From positions 2,170,001-2,234,000 of the forward strand of contig NZ_LT594621.1 of the NCBI RefSeq assembly GCF_900091655.1: a DNA stretch of 64,000 bases, read 5' to 3'. The notes beneath the pieces were generated by a model. The model ran no database searches. It was not told the origin of the DNA and was given only the letters and a program-made list of their open reading frames with translations. Every line of letters starts with the position of its first letter. Position 1 is the stretch's first letter. Positions 42,236 to 51,063 of this stretch are shown here, piece after piece. This DNA comes from Culturomica massiliensis (GTDB lineage: Bacteria; Bacteroidota; Bacteroidia; Bacteroidales; Marinifilaceae). Made by a program: the position numbers and the translations under genes.

Positions 42236-43690
42236 ATGGAAAAAATAATTACTTGCTTTATCACCGGCAGTCACACGGAAGACATCCGGAAAAATTACAC
42301 TGAATTTTCCGGCTATCCGGAGGTAAAAACCGTTTATCTGGCAGGAGAGTCTTCACCTCTGCCCCATTTACAGCCGACAGGCGGCGGCTCTCTCTGCCAA
42401 ACAGAAACATTGATCCGGCTGTCGGATATCTGCGATACGCCCTATTTATTACTATCCAACAAACCGACTACGATACGGTTAAAGCCTACGGCTTTAAAGC
42501 GATTTGTTCAAATAGCCCGGGCCACTTCCGCAGCTTTCGTATATGCCGATTATTATGAAGATAAAAACGGCCAGATATGTTCTCACCCATTGATCGGTTA
42601 CCAACAAGGCAGCCTACGGGATGATTTCAATTTCGGTTCGCTGTGGTTCATCGACACCCGGCAATTTAAGGAAGCGGTTGCCCTTATGCAAATCCATTAC
42701 CATGCTGCAGCCCTGTACGATTTACGGTTGAAATTATCTTTGCAAGGCAATATCGTACATATTCCGGAATATCTCTATACGGAAAAAGAACAGGATATCC
42801 GCAGAACCGGAGAAAAGCAATTTGACTATGTAAACCCACGTAACCGGGAAGTGCAAACTGAAATGGAGCAGGCCTGTACCCGCTATCTGAAAGATACAAG
42901 AGCCTGGCTTCCCCCCATGAGAAAAGACACCGATTTTTCTACCGGAAATTTTCCGGTAGAAGCCAGCGTTATCATCCCCGTACGCAACCGGGAGCGGACC
43001 ATTGCCGATGCCGTACATTCTGCCCTGCAGCAAACAACAGATTTTGATTTTAACGTATTAGCCGTAGACAATCATTCCACCGACGGAACAACCCGGATAT
43101 TGGAAGATATAGCCCGGAAAAATCCGAGACTAGTGCACCTGATCCCCGACCGGACCGACCTGGGGATCGGCGGATGCTGGAATCTGGCATTGCACGATTC
43201 CCGTTGCGGACGCTTCTGCATACAACTCGACAGCGACGACCTGTATATCGATACGTCTGTTATCCGACGCATCGTAACCGCTTTCTACCGGGAAAAAGCC
43301 GCTGCCGTTATCGGTTCCTATCGTATGGTCGATTTCCGGCTTCAGGAAATCCCGCCCGGTCTGATCGATCACCGGGAATGGACCCCGGAAAACGGACCTA
43401 ACAACGCACTACGCATCAACGGATTTGGTGCTCCTCGGGCATTTTTCACACCCATCATCCGGGATATCGGTTTTCCCGATACCAGTTACGGCGAAGACTA
43501 CGCAGCAGTTCTTGCCGTTTCGCGCAGTCACCGTATTGCCCGGATATTCGAACCGCTATACCTGTGCCGCCGATGGGAAGGTAATTCGGATGCTGCACTC
43601 AGTATCCAGCAGGAAAATAAAAACAATTATTACAAAGACTGGATCCGTTCTTCAGAAATCGCAGCACGGAGGAACTTAAGCGACAGATAA
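42236..43690 (+). CDS. Two-part family 2 glycosyltransferase
   Basis: The 484-residue cytoplasmic protein has a C-terminal GT2 domain from about residue 242: SVIIPVRNRERTI, the nucleotide-binding DNHSTDGT, DLGIGGCWNLAL and the metal-binding LDSDDLY. The N-terminal 230 residues look like a second, degenerate GT-A fold with YADYYEDKNGQ but no clean DXD. Donor and acceptor are unknown. The next gene starts two bases after its stop and encodes a SpoIID/LytB protein, so it is the first gene of a four-gene operon with probable cell-wall functions. Confidence 0.85.
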   Translation: MEKIITCFITGSHTEDIRKNYTEFSGYPEVKTVYLAGESSPLPHLQPTGGGSLCQTETLIRLSDICDTPYLLLSNKPTTIRLKPTALKRFVQIARATSAAFVYADYYEDKNGQICSHPLIGYQQGSLRDDFNFGSLWFIDTRQFKEAVALMQIHYHAAALYDLRLKLSLQGNIVHIPEYLYTEKEQDIRRTGEKQFDYVNPRNREVQTEMEQACTRYLKDTRAWLPPMRKDTDFSTGNFPVEASVIIPVRNRERTIADAVHSALQQTTDFDFNVLAVDNHSTDGTTRILEDIARKNPRLVHLIPDRTDLGIGGCWNLALHDSRCGRFCIQLDSDDLYIDTSVIRRIVTAFYREKAAAVIGSYRMVDFRLQEIPPGLIDHREWTPENGPNNALRINGFGAPRAFFTPIIRDIGFPDTSYGEDYAAVLAVSRSHRIARIFEPLYLCRRWEGNSDAALSIQQENKNNYYKDWIRSSEIAARRNLSDR

Positions 43691-43691
43691 T

Positions 43692-45017
43692 ATGGAAATA
43701 AAAGTAGGTATACTCGCCCGACCTGAAATAAAAGTCCGTTTCAACGGCGCATACAAAAGATCCGATAACGGAAATATTTGCCGGGGAGAAATAGACCTCA
43801 TACGAAAAGGACAGGACTTTTTCATACAAGCAGATTCGACCGAAGAACCGGTAAACTTACCGGTAACTTTCAGTCCTGTGGAGCCTGCCACCTCTTTTTT
43901 CGAGCTGGCAGACGTGACTATCGGCATTGATTTTCACTGGGAACGCAAAGAAAACCAGCAATTCCAGGGCACACTCACCTGCATTGAAGAATCCGGCCAG
44001 GTAAGGGTTATCAATATCCTCGACCTCGAGGATTATTTGCAAAGTGTTATCTCGTCCGAAATGAGTGCGACGTCCTCTTTGGAGTTATTGAAAACCCATG
44101 CCGTCATTTCACGCAGCTGGTTACTGGCTCAGCAAAATAAGGCAAAAGCCATTCGCCGGGATCATGCCGGTTACCGATCTTCCATCCATAAGGAAGACGA
44201 ATACATCCGTTGGTTCGACCGGGAAGATCATACGAATTTTGACGTTTGTGCCGATGATCATTGCCAACGTTATCAAGGGATACAAAAAGCGACGACAGCC
44301 GCCGTACGCGAAGCTATCGCCGCCACCAGAGGAGAGGTGCTTTATTACAACAACACGATTTGCGACGCCCGTTTCTCCAAATGCTGCGGAGGTATTACCG
44401 AAAGTTTTGAAAATGTATGGGAGCCCCGCCCCCATCCTTATCTCAAAGCTATTTATGACAGCGCGAAACAACCCGGACAATGCGACATACACCGGGAAAG
44501 TGACACCGCCCGCTGGGTGGAAAGTCATCCGGACGTATTCTGCAACACAACCGACACCCATATACTATCTGAAGTACTGAACGATTATGACCGGGAAACC
44601 ACAAATTTTTTCCGTTGGGAAGTCTCTTACCGAACCGAAGAAATTTCCGAATTGATAAGACAAAAATTATCCATCGATTTCGGGACCGTCACCGATCTCA
44701 TTCCTATCGAAAGAGGAGCGTCGGGGCGATTGATACGGCTGAAAATAACGGGTACCCGGAAGACATTGATTATCGGTAAAGAACTGCTTATCCGGAAAGC
44801 CCTCTCGCCGACTCATTTATACAGTTCAGCATTTACCGTCGAGAAAATAACGGAGAACGGAAAAACCAGCGGTTTCCGTTTACGCGGTGCCGGCTGGGGA
44901 CATGGCGTAGGACTTTGTCAAATCGGCGCAGCAGTGATGAGTGCCAAAGGATATAATTACCGGGAAATTCTGCAACATTATTTTCCCGGTACCGACATAT
45001 TAAAAGCTTATGAATAA
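43692..45017 (+). CDS. SpoIID/LytB-domain protein
   Basis: The 441-residue protein has the SpoIID core: LEDYLQSVISSEMSATSSLE near residue 113, the loop KCCGGITESFENVW near residue 233, and the C-terminal RGAGWGHGVGLCQIGA near residue 398. SpoIID proteins are lytic transglycosylases acting on denuded peptidoglycan strands, and LytB homologues enhance amidases. No signal peptide is visible at the N-terminus (EIKVGILARPEIKV), so location is unclear and it may act on imported fragments. It overlaps the following MFS gene by eight bases. Confidence 0.88.
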   Translation: MEIKVGILARPEIKVRFNGAYKRSDNGNICRGEIDLIRKGQDFFIQADSTEEPVNLPVTFSPVEPATSFFELADVTIGIDFHWERKENQQFQGTLTCIEESGQVRVINILDLEDYLQSVISSEMSATSSLELLKTHAVISRSWLLAQQNKAKAIRRDHAGYRSSIHKEDEYIRWFDREDHTNFDVCADDHCQRYQGIQKATTAAVREAIAATRGEVLYYNNTICDARFSKCCGGITESFENVWEPRPHPYLKAIYDSAKQPGQCDIHRESDTARWVESHPDVFCNTTDTHILSEVLNDYDRETTNFFRWEVSYRTEEISELIRQKLSIDFGTVTDLIPIERGASGRLIRLKITGTRKTLIIGKELLIRKALSPTHLYSSAFTVEKITENGKTSGFRLRGAGWGHGVGLCQIGAAVMSAKGYNYREILQHYFPGTDILKAYE

Positions 45018-46272
45018 ATCGTCCGACAAGATAAACCCGTGGTATTGGATATCTTCCCTCTATTTAGCGGAAGGCATCCCTTATATCGTTGTCATAACCG
45101 TTTCTGCCATTCTTTATAAACGGATGGAAATTTCCAACAGCGAACTGGCTTTATACACCAGTTGGCTCTATCTGCCATGGGTTATCAAGCCCCTGTGGAG
45201 TCCCATCGTCGACCTTTTCAAAACCAAACGTTGGTGGATCACGACCATGCAACTGGTTATCGGAACCGGTTTGGCAGGAGTAGCCCTCTCTTTACCCGGG
45301 CCGGACTTTTTCCGGTACTCGCTGGTCTTTTTCTGGTTGCTGGCTTTCAGTTCTGCAACTCACGACATAGCCGCCGACGGGTTTTATATGATCGGTCTCC
45401 ACCCCAAAGACCAGGCTTATTTTGTCGGCATACGAAACACATTTTACCGGTTAGCACTCATTGTCGGCCAAGGCGGTGCCGTCATGCTGGCAGGACAACT
45501 CGAAAAACAGATGCCCGTCGCTTATGCCTGGGCAATTGCCATCGGCTTCCTGTCCGTTCTCTTTATTCTGTTTTTCATTTATCACCTGTTTGTACTCCCC
45601 CGGCCCACAGAAGACCGCAGTGCTGCAAGCGGGAAAAATATATGGCAGGAATTCTGGGATACATTCGCCAGCTTTTTCCGAAAAGACCACATCGGTATTG
45701 CACTGGCGTTTATGTTATTGTTCCGATTGGCAGAATCTCAATTACTAAAACTGGCTTCCCCCTTTATGCTCGATGAACGCGCGGCCGGAGGCCTGGGGCT
45801 TTCAACTTCCGTTGTCGGATTTATCTACGGAACTGTCGGTGTCATCGCACTGGCCCTGGGCGGCATTACAGGAGGAATACTTATCGCCCGTAACGGTCTA
45901 AAACGCTGGATATGGTGGATGACCGCCGCCATGAATTTACCCAACCTGGTATACGTCTGGCTCGCTCATGCCCAGCCGGAAAATATATTGCTTATATCTT
46001 CCTGTGTTGCTGTAGAACAATTCGGTTATGGCCTTGGCTTTACGGCCTATACCCTGTTTCTCATTTTATTCAGTGCGGGAAAATACAAAACAGCCCATTA
46101 TGCGATTTGTACCGGCTTTATGGCTCTCGGTATGATGCTGCCCGGAATGATTTCCGGTTACATACAGGAAGCAAAAGGCTATCCCCGTTTTTTTCTATGG
46201 GTAATGCTTTGTACTATTCCAGCCTTTATCGTCGTCCGTTATCTCCGAATCCCTGAAAAAGAACAATTATGA
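45010..46272 (+). CDS. AmpG-like MFS muropeptide permease
   Basis: The 420-residue protein has twelve predicted spans and the AmpG-type start (NPWYWISSLYLAEGIPY), with LYTSWLYLPWVIKPLWSP in the first loop and ATHDIAADGFYM near residue 119. AmpG proteins import anhydromuropeptides or GlcNAc-anhydroMurNAc during cell-wall recycling. Its place between a SpoIID/LytB gene and a sodium symporter, near a BadF-type sugar kinase, supports that role. It overlaps both neighbours (8 and 4 bases), so translation is coupled. Confidence 0.85.
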   Translation: MNKSSDKINPWYWISSLYLAEGIPYIVVITVSAILYKRMEISNSELALYTSWLYLPWVIKPLWSPIVDLFKTKRWWITTMQLVIGTGLAGVALSLPGPDFFRYSLVFFWLLAFSSATHDIAADGFYMIGLHPKDQAYFVGIRNTFYRLALIVGQGGAVMLAGQLEKQMPVAYAWAIAIGFLSVLFILFFIYHLFVLPRPTEDRSAASGKNIWQEFWDTFASFFRKDHIGIALAFMLLFRLAESQLLKLASPFMLDERAAGGLGLSTSVVGFIYGTVGVIALALGGITGGILIARNGLKRWIWWMTAAMNLPNLVYVWLAHAQPENILLISSCVAVEQFGYGLGFTAYTLFLILFSAGKYKTAHYAICTGFMALGMMLPGMISGYIQEAKGYPRFFLWVMLCTIPAFIVVRYLRIPEKEQL

Positions 46273-47732
46273 ATGCCTGGTTTTCTATTTCCATTCTAAT
46301 CGCTTATTTTGTAATGCTGCTATTGATTTCGTGGTATACGGCACGACATTCAGACACGGCAGATTTTTATAAAGGCAGCAATAAATCACCCTGGTGGGCC
46401 GTAGCTTTCGGCATGATAGGGACCACTCTTTCCGGCGTCACCTTCATCTCCGTACCGGGTTGGGTGTCCTCACCCGCCAAAATGACTTATATGGCCGTTA
46501 TATTGGGCAATTTTGCCGGCTACCTGATTATTGCCCAGGTATTGCTTCCCCTCTATTACAAATTAAGCCTGACCTCCATTTACACCTATATAGAAAAACG
46601 ATTCGGGTATAAAGCCTATAAAACGAGTGCCGTACTATTTCTTTTATCCAAAATCATCGGGGCTGCTTTCCGACTGTTTATCGTAACCCTTGTATTGCAG
46701 ATCACCATATTCGAACCCTTGCATATTCCGTTTATTTTTAACGCCTTTTTTTCTGTATTCATCATCTGGGCCTATACGTTTAAAGGAGGTATCAAAACCA
46801 TTATCTGGACAGATTTGATACAAACATTTTTCCTGATTTTTGCCGTTATATTTACGATTTTTTCCATTCAGAAAGCCCTCGGCTTCTCTTTCGGAGATAT
46901 GGTATCGGCAATTGCCGGGAACCCACAGTCACAAATATTCGACTTCTCTGATCCCTGGTCCAACCCGAACAATTTCTGGAAGCAATTCATAGCGGGTATC
47001 TTTATCGCCATTGTAATGAACGGACTCGATCAGGATATGATGCAAAAAAACCTCAGCCTTAAAAACATAAAAGAAGCCAAAAAGAATTTTCTTTCATTCA
47101 GTCTCGCGTTTATTCCTGTCAATTTCATATTCCTTTGTCTGGGAGTATTATTTTTTATTTATATGAATATCAACGGCATTCCTATTCCGGCCAAAACCGA
47201 CAATATTTATCCCTTATTGGCAACCCAATATCTACCGGCAGCCACCGGTGTCTTTTTTATGCTGGGTGTCATTGCTGCAGCCTTCTCAAGTGCCAACTCA
47301 GCCCTTATTGCCATGACGACGTCCTTTACCGTGGATATTTACGGCATACAAAACAAAACCGAGCAACAACAAAAACGCATCCGGTTTTATACACATCTCG
47401 CCAATGCCGTCATCGTGGCACTAGTCATCGTAGCTTTCAATGCCTTTCACAACGAAAGCGTCGTGTATGCGATATTCAAATTTGCCGGCTACACCTACGG
47501 TCCGTTACTCGGACTGTTCTTTATCGGTATTTTATATAAAACTCAGGTATATGATAAAGCCATCCCTTATATCGCAGCTCTATCGATTGTTTTAACCATA
47601 TTGATCGACCGTTACTCCACCACTCTATTCTACGGCTATCGTTTTGGCTTTGAAATACTTCTGGTCAATGGACTGATCACCATTATCGGCTTACTGCTGT
47701 TCCGGAAAAAACATCATGCCGCCCGACAATAA
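46269..47732 (+). CDS. Sodium:solute symporter (SSS family)
   Basis: The 487-residue protein has about thirteen membrane spans with SSS-family features. These are the unwound first helix region after WYTARHSDTADFYKG, GMIGTTLSGVTFISVPGW near residue 50, the central NGLDQDMMQKNLS segment, and a late AAAFSSANSALIAMTTSFTVD that matches the sodium-site helix. It probably imports a sugar or acid freed from peptidoglycan, judging by its operon. Its ATG overlaps the MFS gene stop in an ATGA, and a terminator follows. Confidence 0.88.
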   Translation: MNAWFSISILIAYFVMLLLISWYTARHSDTADFYKGSNKSPWWAVAFGMIGTTLSGVTFISVPGWVSSPAKMTYMAVILGNFAGYLIIAQVLLPLYYKLSLTSIYTYIEKRFGYKAYKTSAVLFLLSKIIGAAFRLFIVTLVLQITIFEPLHIPFIFNAFFSVFIIWAYTFKGGIKTIIWTDLIQTFFLIFAVIFTIFSIQKALGFSFGDMVSAIAGNPQSQIFDFSDPWSNPNNFWKQFIAGIFIAIVMNGLDQDMMQKNLSLKNIKEAKKNFLSFSLAFIPVNFIFLCLGVLFFIYMNINGIPIPAKTDNIYPLLATQYLPAATGVFFMLGVIAAAFSSANSALIAMTTSFTVDIYGIQNKTEQQQKRIRFYTHLANAVIVALVIVAFNAFHNESVVYAIFKFAGYTYGPLLGLFFIGILYKTQVYDKAIPYIAALSIVLTILIDRYSTTLFYGYRFGFEILLVNGLITIIGLLLFRKKHHAARQ

Positions 47733-47755
47733 AATAAGCCCCCGGCGATTCTTTA

Positions 47756-47785
47756 CAGGCAGAAATACAATCCTATTTCTGCCTG
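47756..47785 (+). terminator. Terminator of the cell-wall recycling operon
   Basis: CAGGCAGAAATA (47756-47767) and TATTTCTGCCTG (47774-47785) form a perfect 12-bp stem with a 6-nt loop, followed by CATTTTT. It cleanly separates the symporter gene from the fimbrial operon. Confidence 0.85.
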
Positions 47786-47903
47786 CATTTTTCATACTCT
47801 CTGAAAAATTACTGATTATTCATATGTATAGCCGTTTTTTAACACTCAAACAATAAACATAATTCCGTACAATTCGTTTTGTAACGAAGAAAAAAGTTAT
47901 GAA

Positions 47904-48782
47904 ATGAAATTTGCTTATATCGGCATACTACTATCTGTTTGTCTCTGCTCTTGTCTAAAAGAACAAGATAAGGATAAATGTTCGTTTGATTACACTGTAA
48001 CAGTGGAAGTCAAAGACAAAAACTATTTCAATATCAGCGATTTTGTAGGTCTTTCTCCTGTAGATGAGCAACTGCCGTTCAGAATGTATGTCAGGGATCT
48101 TTCATACAGCTTACTGGAACAAACTACGGGTAATCCGATAACGACCGTTTCAGCACAACCGGTCACTCATAATGACCAGACAACATCCCTTATTTTCCCT
48201 TCATTTAAAGAGGGAGATTACATATTGGACATATCTGGGAATACAATAGCCTCTTCCAGGACAGACATTCCGGATTCACGCCGGATTTTACATCCGAACG
48301 GAGCAGAAGGCACTGATATTTATGTAGGCGGAGATACGTTGAGTTTCCATCCGAAAGCGACAAACCACTCCATTGAATTACAACGGACCAAAGGTTATCT
48401 GATGATTCAACTGGAAGGCGTTCCGGACAGTGTCAGTCAAATTGGCCTGCAACTGCAAAATGTATACGGAGAAACGGACCCCGCCCTGAATTATGCCGTA
48501 AAAACGTCCGTAAATAAACTCTTTACCCGGGAGCAGTCTTCTCTTACCAATCTGTCCCTATATGCGGCCCCTACGCCTGCAAATGAAGAATCGATTTTAA
48601 AACTGGCTTTTTACAGTTCCGACGCGACACGACCGTTTATGTATTTACCGGACATCGTTCTGAAAATAAAAAGAAATGAAATCTCATCCGTAAAAATAAA
48701 TTATAAACCCGAAGGTGGCATTGAAATATGGGTATACGCCGATGGAGGATGGAGTCAACAACACAATATGGATTTGGAATGA
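47904..48782 (+). CDS. FimB/Mfa2-like fimbrial lipoprotein
   Basis: The 292-residue protein has a lipoprotein signal with CLCSC near residue 17. It continues with CSFDYTVTVEVKDKNYFN, a start typical of Mfa2/FimB-type anchor subunits of Bacteroidales fimbriae. The body is predominantly beta-strand (VQLRT-type repeats) with no enzyme motifs. It is the first gene of a six-gene plus-strand operon that also carries a FimA-like stalk candidate and DUF3575/DUF3868 proteins. Anchor function is inferred from position and fold class. Confidence 0.65.
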   Translation: MKFAYIGILLSVCLCSCLKEQDKDKCSFDYTVTVEVKDKNYFNISDFVGLSPVDEQLPFRMYVRDLSYSLLEQTTGNPITTVSAQPVTHNDQTTSLIFPSFKEGDYILDISGNTIASSRTDIPDSRRILHPNGAEGTDIYVGGDTLSFHPKATNHSIELQRTKGYLMIQLEGVPDSVSQIGLQLQNVYGETDPALNYAVKTSVNKLFTREQSSLTNLSLYAAPTPANEESILKLAFYSSDATRPFMYLPDIVLKIKRNEISSVKINYKPEGGIEIWVYADGGWSQQHNMDLE

Positions 48783-48802
48783 ATATTAATCTAATACGAC
48801 AA

Positions 48803-49885
48803 ATGATGAAAAAGTTTTTTTTAATAATGGCGGCAAGTATACTGATATTTGCTTGCTCAAAAGAGGAAGGCACCTCAATAGACGAACCTTCAGGACAGGT
48901 TATCGAACTAACGGCAGTAAATGAGCCGACGGACGGAAATGCAATAACCCGTACACGACCGCTGTATAGTCAGGAGGCTATACAGGAAATAGAAAGGGTG
49001 AGTATCTATGTTTTCAGCTATAATGCCAGTTCATCCGACTATTTTTACCTGAAAACCTATACCGTATCGGGTTGGAATAAAGGTTCAAGCTTCATGCGTT
49101 TTGCTGTTCCGGACAACGACAAGCTGGCTGCCGGCGACTACCAGTTTTTGGCTATCGGACGAGAGGCTACGGACAACTACAGAATTCCCACACCGGTTGT
49201 CGGCACAACCAAAATAAACGATATGATTGCCCACATAACTACTCCCGGACAAGAATCTGAAATTTTCGCCGGAACAAAACCGGTAACGGTATCTTCACAA
49301 GGGATTCGGATAACCATGCAAATGACCCGGAAAGTGGCCGGTGTATTGGGATATTTTAAAAATGTTCCTTACGATATAAACGGGAGTGCCGTAAAATATT
49401 TACGTCTGACTTTCACAAATGCAGATACGGCTGTCATCCTGGCCACCGGTAACGGAAGCAACCCAACGAATGCATCTTATATGCTGATCAATGCAGACCT
49501 CTCCGGACAAGCCAAAAATACGGATTTAGGGGTTTATACCGGCAACGATTTATCGGCACAAGGAGTCGTAAAAGTCGACAATTCTCAACTATACGGTAAT
49601 TTCATGCTGCCCGTCGGTAATATTACATTGACATTAGGATTGTACGACGCCAGCGGAAATGCCCTGAAAACCTGGAGTGTACAAGACAATGGCAACACGA
49701 CGTTCAATATTACGGCTAACCATTTTTATGGCCTGGGACAAAAAGTAAGCAAAGGTGATGTCACCGGTGGCGGTACTCCTGATCCCGGAGATGACGACGC
49801 TCCTGTAGACTTATTAAAAGATCAGGTTATCGTTATAACGGTAGATCCCAACTGGAATACCATTCATAATCTGACTATCAATTAA
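48803..49885 (+). CDS. FimA/Mfa1-like fimbrial stalk subunit candidate
   Basis: From the ATG at 48803 (or 48806) the 360-residue protein opens with a signal peptide ending at the lipobox IFACS. It continues with a beta-rich FimA-type N-terminal domain (VSIYVFSYN, YQFLAIGRE) and a second domain with MTRKVAGVLGYFKNV and YGNFMLPVGNITLTLGLYD. The ITRTRPLYSQ segment about 40 residues after the lipid cysteine could be an arginine-specific processing site as in P. gingivalis pilins, but this is inference. It ends in a strand-like tail (DQVIVITVDP) that could act as donor strand. It follows the FimB-like gene by 20 bases. Confidence 0.7.
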   Translation: MMKKFFLIMAASILIFACSKEEGTSIDEPSGQVIELTAVNEPTDGNAITRTRPLYSQEAIQEIERVSIYVFSYNASSSDYFYLKTYTVSGWNKGSSFMRFAVPDNDKLAAGDYQFLAIGREATDNYRIPTPVVGTTKINDMIAHITTPGQESEIFAGTKPVTVSSQGIRITMQMTRKVAGVLGYFKNVPYDINGSAVKYLRLTFTNADTAVILATGNGSNPTNASYMLINADLSGQAKNTDLGVYTGNDLSAQGVVKVDNSQLYGNFMLPVGNITLTLGLYDASGNALKTWSVQDNGNTTFNITANHFYGLGQKVSKGDVTGGGTPDPGDDDAPVDLLKDQVIVITVDPNWNTIHNLTIN

Positions 49886-49893
49886 AATTCTAA

Positions 49894-49974
49894 GGTTGTC
49901 TGAAAAGTCCGGAATAGTGATGTTTATATCACGACACCATTATTTACCGGGTAAAAAAAACTTTTCAGACAACC
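49894..49974. repeat. MITE-like element with 14-bp inverted ends
   Basis: GGTTGTCTGAAAAG (49894-49907) and its exact reverse complement CTTTTCAGACAACC (49961-49974) bound 81 bases between two fimbrial genes, with a small inner hairpin GTGAT/ATCAC. The ends resemble terminal inverted repeats of IS5/IS1182-type elements. It may be a miniature element without a transposase, or simply a large RNA stem that tunes downstream expression. Confidence 0.55.
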
Positions 49975-50020
49975 CTATTACCGACAATAAACGGACCGGA
50001 CAAAATTAAACCGAAATAGA

Positions 50021-51046
50021 ATGACAAAGGTTATACACTGCATCTGGTGGTTGGGCATATTATGCTGGAGTTTGTCCGCTTGTTCGGACGATAAGCTACT
50101 CAACGAAAAAGGATTGGTAGAGGTGAAATTATCACTGAATACCGACATGAGTACCCGTGCATCATCGGATATCGGAGTGGCGACACATTCGGTAGACCGG
50201 ATCCTGGTCCTCCCTTTCCAAAAAGTAAATTTGTCATTACCCGATACACAAAACGACAACTTTATTCCGGTCTGGCCCCTTGCCCGGCAATATAATATTC
50301 CGGTATTTCCATCTACAAATCTATCGTTCACTCTCGAGAACTCGAAAACGTACAAGATATTGGTTATCGGTTACAATCATGCAGACTACGACCATAATAA
50401 CCCTTCCGGTAGTGGTAACCGGGTGATTCTTTCGGCACAACCGTTACCGACGACTTTGGCGAATTTCCAACTTTATCCGAAATTACCCAATCAAGTTCCT
50501 GAATTTTTTATCTGTTATGGAACTGCCTCTAAGGGAAGTACGACACTAGGTACTGTATTCGTTCCGGACGACGGAGTTACCCTGAGCGGTACCCTCGGAC
50601 GTATCGTCAGCGGCCTGGGAGTGAAGATTACCAATATTCCTTCCTATGTGAACTCAGTAACCTTACTGGCCGACAATATGGTAAAAGCAATCCGGGTCGC
50701 AGATACGACAATTACAGTTATACAGACGACCGGAGATAATGAAAGCCGGGTCATCCGTCAACAAAACGTAGTCAACGGGACTGTCGATTTCGGTGTATTT
50801 CTATTGCCTTCAGGCAAAACCAATAAACTGACTTTTTACCTGGACATCGGTCTCGGCTCTTTAACCCAGCGATATACGATGTATATCGAAGATTCCAATG
50901 TTACACAAGGCGGGAAACTGATGTTACTCCCCAACGATGCTGTCATCGTTTCTGCCGGCTACGACAAAATAAATTACGGGTTTGTCATCACCCGTGACAT
51001 CAACCTGGAAGATGATGTCTGGGACGGCATAAACCCGACACCTTGA
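50021..51046 (+). CDS. Fimbrial accessory lipoprotein, FimA/Mfa-like
   Basis: The 341-residue protein has a signal ending at the lipobox LSACS and then EVKLSLNTDMSTRASSD, a start seen in accessory or tip fimbrillins of Bacteroidales. The rest is beta-rich with KTYKILVIGYNHADYD and GTLGRIVSGLGVKITNIPS, matching the two-domain transthyretin-like layout. It lies between the stalk candidate and the large fimbrial lipoprotein, separated from the former by a MITE-like hairpin. The specific position in the fibre is unknown. Confidence 0.65.
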   Translation: MTKVIHCIWWLGILCWSLSACSDDKLLNEKGLVEVKLSLNTDMSTRASSDIGVATHSVDRILVLPFQKVNLSLPDTQNDNFIPVWPLARQYNIPVFPSTNLSFTLENSKTYKILVIGYNHADYDHNNPSGSGNRVILSAQPLPTTLANFQLYPKLPNQVPEFFICYGTASKGSTTLGTVFVPDDGVTLSGTLGRIVSGLGVKITNIPSYVNSVTLLADNMVKAIRVADTTITVIQTTGDNESRVIRQQNVVNGTVDFGVFLLPSGKTNKLTFYLDIGLGSLTQRYTMYIEDSNVTQGGKLMLLPNDAVIVSAGYDKINYGFVITRDINLEDDVWDGINPTP

Positions 51047-51063
51047 CTTTTACGATTATTGAT

